Below are positions 59,748 to 64,000 of a DNA stretch of 64,000 nucleotides, piece after piece. This DNA is from an uncultured Phycisphaerales bacterium (GTDB lineage: Bacteria > Planctomycetota > Phycisphaerae > Sedimentisphaerales > Anaerohalosphaeraceae), in assembly GCA_937868095.1 (NCBI GenBank), contig CALMLO010000041.1, positions 1 to 64,000 of the forward strand. Direction: 5' to 3'. The stretch's first letter is position 1, and each line of letters opens with the position of its first letter. The notes under the pieces were generated by a model. The model was not told the DNA's origin. It was given only the letters and a program-made list of their open reading frames with translations, and did no database searches. The translations under genes were made by a program, and so were the position numbers.

Positions 59748-61034
59748 GTGGCAGCCGGGTGGCAATATCTATGGCGGATTTTCCTGATGGCAGTCTTGCT
59801 GTCTTGTTCCGCTTTTTGTTCCGCTTCCGAAACCGCCTTTTTTCATCTTTCTCAACGTCAGTTAAGTTTGTTTTCAAAGTCGTCCTCATCAACGGAGCGG
59901 CTTGTTTATCAGCTTCTTCTCCAGCCCAGTCGCTTTTTGTCCGCTATCTTATTTGGCAATATGCTGGTAAATGTCTCGTTTTTTGCCCTGGCCAGCGTTT
60001 TCTCGTTTAAGATTAGCAAAGACTTCAGCCCCATCGCAGGGTCTTTTTGTGCCCTCCTTTTTTTTGTAATTTTAGTGCTTTTCGGCGAAATGCTCCCGAA
60101 ATCTCTGGCCTACTCCAATGCCCCGCGTTTCTGTCGCTGGGCCTCGTTACCCTGCTGGCTCAGTTTTCAGGTTTTAGGGCCTATTACCGCTGGATTGGAT
60201 TTTTGCCTCGTCCGTCCATTCTGTCGGCTGTTTCTCGGCAGCCGGTGCCATTCGCCTCACCGCCCTGCTAATGCGGCTTATCTAAATCTTTTATTTGATT
60301 CCTCAACCCGTCAAGGGCTGCTGACCCCAGATGAAAACCAGATTCTGATGGAAATAGTCCATTTAGGTTTTTTGAAGGTCCGGCATATTATGGTTCCACG
60401 TGTGGATATGCCCGCCTGCGAGGAAAAGACGCCGCAACAAGCCGTCTTGCAGAAGTTTGCGGCAGCCCGACAGAAACATTTGCCTGTTTATCGAGAAAGA
60501 ATTGACAATATTCTTGGCGTCCTTTCACTGCGTGATCTTCTGGCAAAGCCAAACAGCTCAATTTCCCCCCTGCTCCATCCGGCTTTTTTTGTTCCGGAGC
60601 AGCAAACCGCTGAATCACTGCTCGAAACATTTCGGAAGGAGAAAAGAGAGTTTGCTCTTGTTGTGGATGAATACGGCGGCATCTCCGGCTCAGTAACACT
60701 TCAAGACTTGCTTGATGAGTTGGTTTCATCCTCTGATTTGCCCGAAGGACAAGAACCCGTTCAAGTCATCGGTCCATTGAGGTACCGATTAGCCGCTGAA
60801 CTTCCGCTTTATGAGTGGATTGAGCCGGAGGAAATCGAACCGGAGTACCGTCATCTGGCTACCGTTGGCGGTCTTGTAACAGCCCTGCTGGGGCGGGTCG
60901 CCCGTCCCGGTGATCAAGTCCGGTGGAAAAATCTTGAGTTTACTGTCGAAAGCGTCCATAAAAACCGTATCCGTTCCCTGATTCTCTCTTTGCAGTCAGC
61001 AGGTGTTCCTGAAAACTCAAAGGAACCGCAATGA
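59748..61034 (+). CDS. CNNM/HlyC-CorC family protein with CBS pair and CorC domain
   Basis: The 428-residue protein begins with GTG (MAAGWQYL). It has a DUF21/CNNM membrane domain of about 190 residues (CSAFCSASETAFFHLSQRQL, LFGNMLVNVSFFALAS, LFGEMLPKSLAYSN), a CBS pair (KVRHIMVPRVDMPACEE ... RIDNILGVLSLRDLL; FALVVDEYGGISGSVTLQDLLDELV) and a C-terminal CorC_HlyC domain. Members are linked to Mg2+ or Co2+ export or homeostasis. It overlaps the second CNNM gene by ATGA, so the two may form a hetero-oligomer. Confidence 0.93.
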   Translation: MAAGWQYLWRIFLMAVLLSCSAFCSASETAFFHLSQRQLSLFSKSSSSTERLVYQLLLQPSRFLSAILFGNMLVNVSFFALASVFSFKISKDFSPIAGSFCALLFFVILVLFGEMLPKSLAYSNAPRFCRWASLPCWLSFQVLGPITAGLDFCLVRPFCRLFLGSRCHSPHRPANAAYLNLLFDSSTRQGLLTPDENQILMEIVHLGFLKVRHIMVPRVDMPACEEKTPQQAVLQKFAAARQKHLPVYRERIDNILGVLSLRDLLAKPNSSISPLLHPAFFVPEQQTAESLLETFRKEKREFALVVDEYGGISGSVTLQDLLDELVSSSDLPEGQEPVQVIGPLRYRLAAELPLYEWIEPEEIEPEYRHLATVGGLVTALLGRVARPGDQVRWKNLEFTVESVHKNRIRSLILSLQSAGVPENSKEPQ

Positions 61035-62035
61035 ATCTGTTTCTGAGTTTGACAATTCTTACTGTTTTGATTTTTTTAAGCGGAATTCTGGCTGGTGCTG
61101 AAACCGGAACCTACCGCCTCAGCCGCTCCCGGCTTCGCCTCGGTGCCGAGCAGAAAAAACCCCTTCATCGACTGCTGTGGGGAGTTGTTCAGGACAGCCA
61201 CGGGCTTATCCTCAGCTTGCTGATGGGCAACAATCTGGCCAATTATTTTGCCACTAGTTTGGCGGCTTATTTGTTTTATACACGATTAAGGAATCCGGCG
61301 ATGGCCGAACTGTATTCGACCGCCGTGATGACCCCTCTGTTGTTTGTGTGTGTCGATATCCTTCCCAAAAATCTCTTTTATTACAGAGCTGACTCCTTTT
61401 TGGTTGCTCTATCTCCTCTGATATGGTTTGTCTATAATCTGTTTACCCGCAGCGGGCTTACAGCGGTTCTCAAGTGGCTTTCCAGACGCCTCAACCGCAT
61501 CTTTCACACGTCCATTGATACGCCGCAGGCGGTCGATTTAACCCAGCGGGAACAGGTACAGCAGATTTTTCACGAAACACGGGAAGAAGGTCTTTTAAGT
61601 GATGTTCAAAAAGTAATGATGGACCGGCTGATTCGAACCCCTTCTCTTCCGGTTGCCTCGGTGATGACTCCTTGGCGTGAAGTCCAAGCGATAGAACTTC
61701 ATACCTCCATCGAGCAGCTTTTGGCCCGCTTTGCACAATGCTCTTTTTCACGCCTGCCGGTCTATGACAAAACCCTTCAGCATGTCCTTGGTTATATCGA
61801 AGTTTACGATGTTCTTGGAAGTTCTGCGGCTTCTCAGACGCTGGACACTTTTATCAAGCCGCTGATGAAGATTTCAGCCGGCTGTTCGGTTATTTCCGCA
61901 CTTCATCAGATGCGCCACCAAAGACAGCCCATCGCTTTGGTAGTCTCTGAAACTTCTCCGGTTCATTCTCAAGAAATACTTGGACTTATCAGTCGGCGGG
62001 ATCTTATTGAAGAGGTTACTGGAGAATTGCCATGA
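61031..62035 (+). CDS. CNNM family protein with CBS pair, lacking the CorC domain
   Basis: The 334-residue protein has a DUF21/CNNM domain (LAGAETGTYRLSRSRLRLG, LLMGNNLANYFATSLAAYL, VCVDILPKNLFYY) and a CBS pair (PVASVMTPWREVQAIE ... LGYIEVYDVL; RQPIALVVSE ... ILGLISRRDLIEEVTGELP). Unlike its upstream neighbour it ends right after the second CBS unit, without the CorC_HlyC domain, and uses D-I-L-P-K instead of E-x-L-P-K in the membrane domain. It starts at an ATGA overlap. It is convergent with the peptidase gene, 10 nt apart. Confidence 0.9.
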   Translation: MNLFLSLTILTVLIFLSGILAGAETGTYRLSRSRLRLGAEQKKPLHRLLWGVVQDSHGLILSLLMGNNLANYFATSLAAYLFYTRLRNPAMAELYSTAVMTPLLFVCVDILPKNLFYYRADSFLVALSPLIWFVYNLFTRSGLTAVLKWLSRRLNRIFHTSIDTPQAVDLTQREQVQQIFHETREEGLLSDVQKVMMDRLIRTPSLPVASVMTPWREVQAIELHTSIEQLLARFAQCSFSRLPVYDKTLQHVLGYIEVYDVLGSSAASQTLDTFIKPLMKISAGCSVISALHQMRHQRQPIALVVSETSPVHSQEILGLISRRDLIEEVTGELP

Positions 62036-62045
62036 GACCCTGACT

Positions 62046-63440
62046 TTACAGGCGTCCGTCAAAAATGGCTTTTGTAATGTCGTTGATTTTGGTGCGAAGT
62101 TCGCTGTTCCCCCCTTCCGTCAAGATGCTGAAGAGAAAATCTCCCTGCGGACTGTGGCAGATTCCTGAAAAAGCCCTTACTCCATTGATAAAACCCGTCT
62201 TTCCAGCGATACGCCCCCGATATGGCGGTTCTCGAAAGTATTTTTCAGTAGTGCCGTCTATCCCCCCCTGTGATAAAGAAGATTCGTAAACCGGCCAAAA
62301 GGGCTTGCCGGCCATATCGGCGAGTACTTTCACAATGGCCTCCGAAGTAAGCCGGTTTTCGCGGCTGAGGCCGCTGCCGTCTTTGAGGACAAAGTGTTCT
62401 TGCGGAATGCCCGCCGACAGCAGGTAGCGACGAATCAAATGGAGCCCGTGCGGCCATTCACCGTTGATTCGCCCCTGCGTATTCTCTGCGGAAATGGTTT
62501 TTACGAGCGTTTCCGCCGCCAGGCCGAGACTATCTTTGTTCGAGCGGTTAAGCACTTCCGTGAGGGGAGTGCTGAAAACCCGAAAAACCTGAATATCCGG
62601 ATCGGTTTTGATGTATTTCTGGACTAATTTCCCTTGCACCTGAATGCCTTCTTCCGTGAGTTTTTCGAGAAGGAGAGTTCCGAAAAAACCGGCCGGATTT
62701 TCAATGGCCACATCAAACCCAGTGCTTTTATTCAGTTTCCCCTTTACTATCAGAACATTGGGGACTTTGGTTCGATAAGCGCCGACAGCACTGTTGCCGG
62801 AGGAAATTAGACTTACCTGATTTAGAATTGTCACATATTGCGTCGGCGGGTCAAGTTCGATAATGGCCTCTTTACTCCCTCGCCGGATGGTCAGATGAAT
62901 ACAATTCCGATTGAAATTAAGCCCAGATACTTCACAGGCATACCATCGATTCAGCTGGTCGGCCGGCCATTGCGGATGAACTCGGTTGCTGTCGAAAAAA
63001 CTGTCATCCAGGATAATATCTGCAAGGTTTCTTATGCCTTTGCTGAGAAGGTCTTGAGCAATTTGTTCAAAAATGGAAAGGGCAGATGAACCATGAAGTC
63101 CCGGTTCGCCCAAAAGAGGGTCGCCGCCGCCAATGACAATTAAATGTTCACCAAGCAGGCCGATTCGGGTCTCAAAGACATAATCCGGCCCTAAATAATG
63201 AAGAGCCGCCGCCGAAACAATTAATTTCATATTGGAGGCCGGAATCATGGGCTCTTTCCCATTGTAGGAAAAGATGATTTGTCCTGTATCGGCCCGTGCC
63301 ACAGTAACGGAGATTTTCTCTTTGGGTGAATGAACTGTCTTAAGCAGCTCCGACACAGACCGACTCTCTTTGCCGGCAGCCCCCTCGGCCAAGGCACCTG
63401 TAAAAATCACCCATATCAAGATAAAACAGTTTCTCTTCAT
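62046..63440 (-). CDS. dacB: D-alanyl-D-alanine carboxypeptidase/endopeptidase, PBP4 family
   Basis: The 464-residue exported protein (signal peptide ending about ALAEGAAG) belongs to peptidase family S13. The S-x-x-K motif is in PASNMKLIVSAAAL, the second motif lies in LKDGSGLSRENRLTSEAI, and the KTG motif is in AGKTGFINGVRAFSG. It trims or cuts cross-bridges in periplasmic peptidoglycan. Length and order of the motifs match PBP4/DacB. Its presence shows that this planctomycete keeps peptidoglycan enzymes. It is convergent with the second CNNM gene. Confidence 0.93.
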   Translation of the reverse strand: MKRNCFILIWVIFTGALAEGAAGKESRSVSELLKTVHSPKEKISVTVARADTGQIIFSYNGKEPMIPASNMKLIVSAAALHYLGPDYVFETRIGLLGEHLIVIGGGDPLLGEPGLHGSSALSIFEQIAQDLLSKGIRNLADIILDDSFFDSNRVHPQWPADQLNRWYACEVSGLNFNRNCIHLTIRRGSKEAIIELDPPTQYVTILNQVSLISSGNSAVGAYRTKVPNVLIVKGKLNKSTGFDVAIENPAGFFGTLLLEKLTEEGIQVQGKLVQKYIKTDPDIQVFRVFSTPLTEVLNRSNKDSLGLAAETLVKTISAENTQGRINGEWPHGLHLIRRYLLSAGIPQEHFVLKDGSGLSRENRLTSEAIVKVLADMAGKPFWPVYESSLSQGGIDGTTEKYFREPPYRGRIAGKTGFINGVRAFSGICHSPQGDFLFSILTEGGNSELRTKINDITKAIFDGRL

Positions 63441-63518
63441 AGGGAATGGCTATTTACCATAGGTTCTAATCGGAATCAAGGCCAGATCACATTAAAAAAC
63501 AAGGCAAAACGCGGATGG

Positions 63519-63983
63519 TCAATCCCGATTTTGGGTTGCAGGAGGGACAAAGGGAGGCCAGTCCAGCTCCGGCAGCGAAATCAGCCGCCCCAGGTAATCG
63601 ACAGCCCTGATAAATTCAGTATAGTTGCTTGGCTTATTGATATAAGCCGCACAGCCCAATTCATAACTGCGTTCGATATCCGCCGGATTCGAAGAAGTGG
63701 TAAGCATAAAGACGGGAATTGAACACAAATTCATATCCTGCTTGATATGACGCAAAACTTCAATACCATTTTTGCCGGGCAGGCGAATATCAAGCAGAAT
63801 CAGATATCGTCCCTCTTCAATTGTTCGATGCCCGTCCCGAAATAAGAACTTGAGCAGTTCTTCTCCATTTCGGAAGTGAATAATTTCTTTCAAAACACAA
63901 CTTCGCTGAAGATTTTTCCGAATTAATGCAAAATGACCGAAATCATCCTCAGCAATCAGCACCGTTGCAGTTTCTTTGGTCAT
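63519..63983 (-). CDS. Rcp1-like single-domain response regulator
   Basis: The 154-residue receiver has Asp13-Asp14 in VLIAEDDFGH, phospho-acceptor Asp65 in YLILLDIRLPGKNGIEVLRHIKQD, VFMLTTSS and the lysine in AAYINKPSNYTEFIRAV. It ends with about 20 residues lacking an output domain (LISLPELDWPPFVPPATQNRD). The insertion after helix 2 (FRDGHRTIEEGR) fits the Rcp1/phytochrome-partner type. Its start lies 17 bases from the window edge, so upstream partner genes, perhaps a kinase, are not visible. Confidence 0.92.
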   Translation of the reverse strand: MTKETATVLIAEDDFGHFALIRKNLQRSCVLKEIIHFRNGEELLKFLFRDGHRTIEEGRYLILLDIRLPGKNGIEVLRHIKQDMNLCSIPVFMLTTSSNPADIERSYELGCAAYINKPSNYTEFIRAVDYLGRLISLPELDWPPFVPPATQNRD

Positions 63984-64000
63984 TGCTTTGTCCCCATCCA

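Overview
The window reads as chromosomal DNA of a planctomycete, most likely a Phycisphaerae/Sedimentisphaerales-type anaerobe; this is inferred from gene content only. The pointers are a single-chain SecD-SecF protein with a large coiled-coil insert, a secreted pectate lyase carrying a dockerin-like DxNxDGxVD pair, the PVC-type small basic protein that begins MSIDRSLK, a TPR protein fused to two RNA-polymerase alpha-CTD-like domains, a SpoIID-type protein in an apparent non-sporeformer, a long-form NfeD / short NfeD / FloA operon, and an ASKHA ferredoxin of the corrinoid-activator type. No rRNA, CRISPR, integrase or transposase is visible. Two tRNAs are present: Lys(TTT) and Tyr(GTA).

Layout. 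0-1.3 kb: a C-rich gene with a duplicated helix-turn-helix-like domain, ending in short repeats and a strongly structured segment just before ahcY. 1.3-4.9 kb: ahcY, then archease-rtcB (RNA repair/splicing). 5-6.1 kb: tatC and a convergent tatA-like gene. 6.3-8.8 kb: two lipoproteins and a DUF362 protein. 8.7-13.3 kb: RNase D, then tsaD-larB-nnrD-PLD on the plus strand. 13.5-15.3 kb: a glycogen-synthase-like glycosyltransferase. 15.6-23.3 kb: carbohydrate use, with xylBA under a LacI-type operator, a secreted PL1 pectate lyase and a TonB-dependent receptor.

23.4-31.3 kb is one long minus-strand operon, TPR-alphaCTD / spoIID-like / tgt / yajC / secDF. 31.5-35.3 kb holds cytochrome c assembly genes (resB-ccsA), a TrpR-like regulator overlapping trpB2, and tRNA-Tyr. 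35.4-41.7 kb holds a rhomboid protease, an ECF sigma factor with two exported or membrane partners, a 26-residue basic protein, the corrinoid-activator-like protein and a Ca/Na exchanger. 41.8-47.4 kb is a complete fatty-acid initiation/elongation operon, rpmF-plsX-fabH-fabD-fabG-acpP-fabF, behind a TTGACA-17-TATAAG promoter. 47.7-52 kb holds a membrane protein with a SPOR-like tail, a small basic protein, an aminotransferase and a Na/Pi cotransporter that lacks a normal start codon. 52-56 kb is the NfeD-NfeD-FloA membrane-microdomain operon. 56-64 kb holds a TPR protein, two response regulators, a soluble histidine kinase, two CNNM/CorC-type proteins and a PBP4-type peptidase.

Most of the window is housekeeping DNA in tightly packed operons with many ATGA/TGATG overlaps. 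The items most worth a second look are the three-way-junction structure before ahcY, the TPR-alphaCTD protein heading the Sec operon, the TrpR-like/TrpB2 pair, the 26-residue basic protein, the start-less phosphate transporter gene and two promoter-embedded palindromes.
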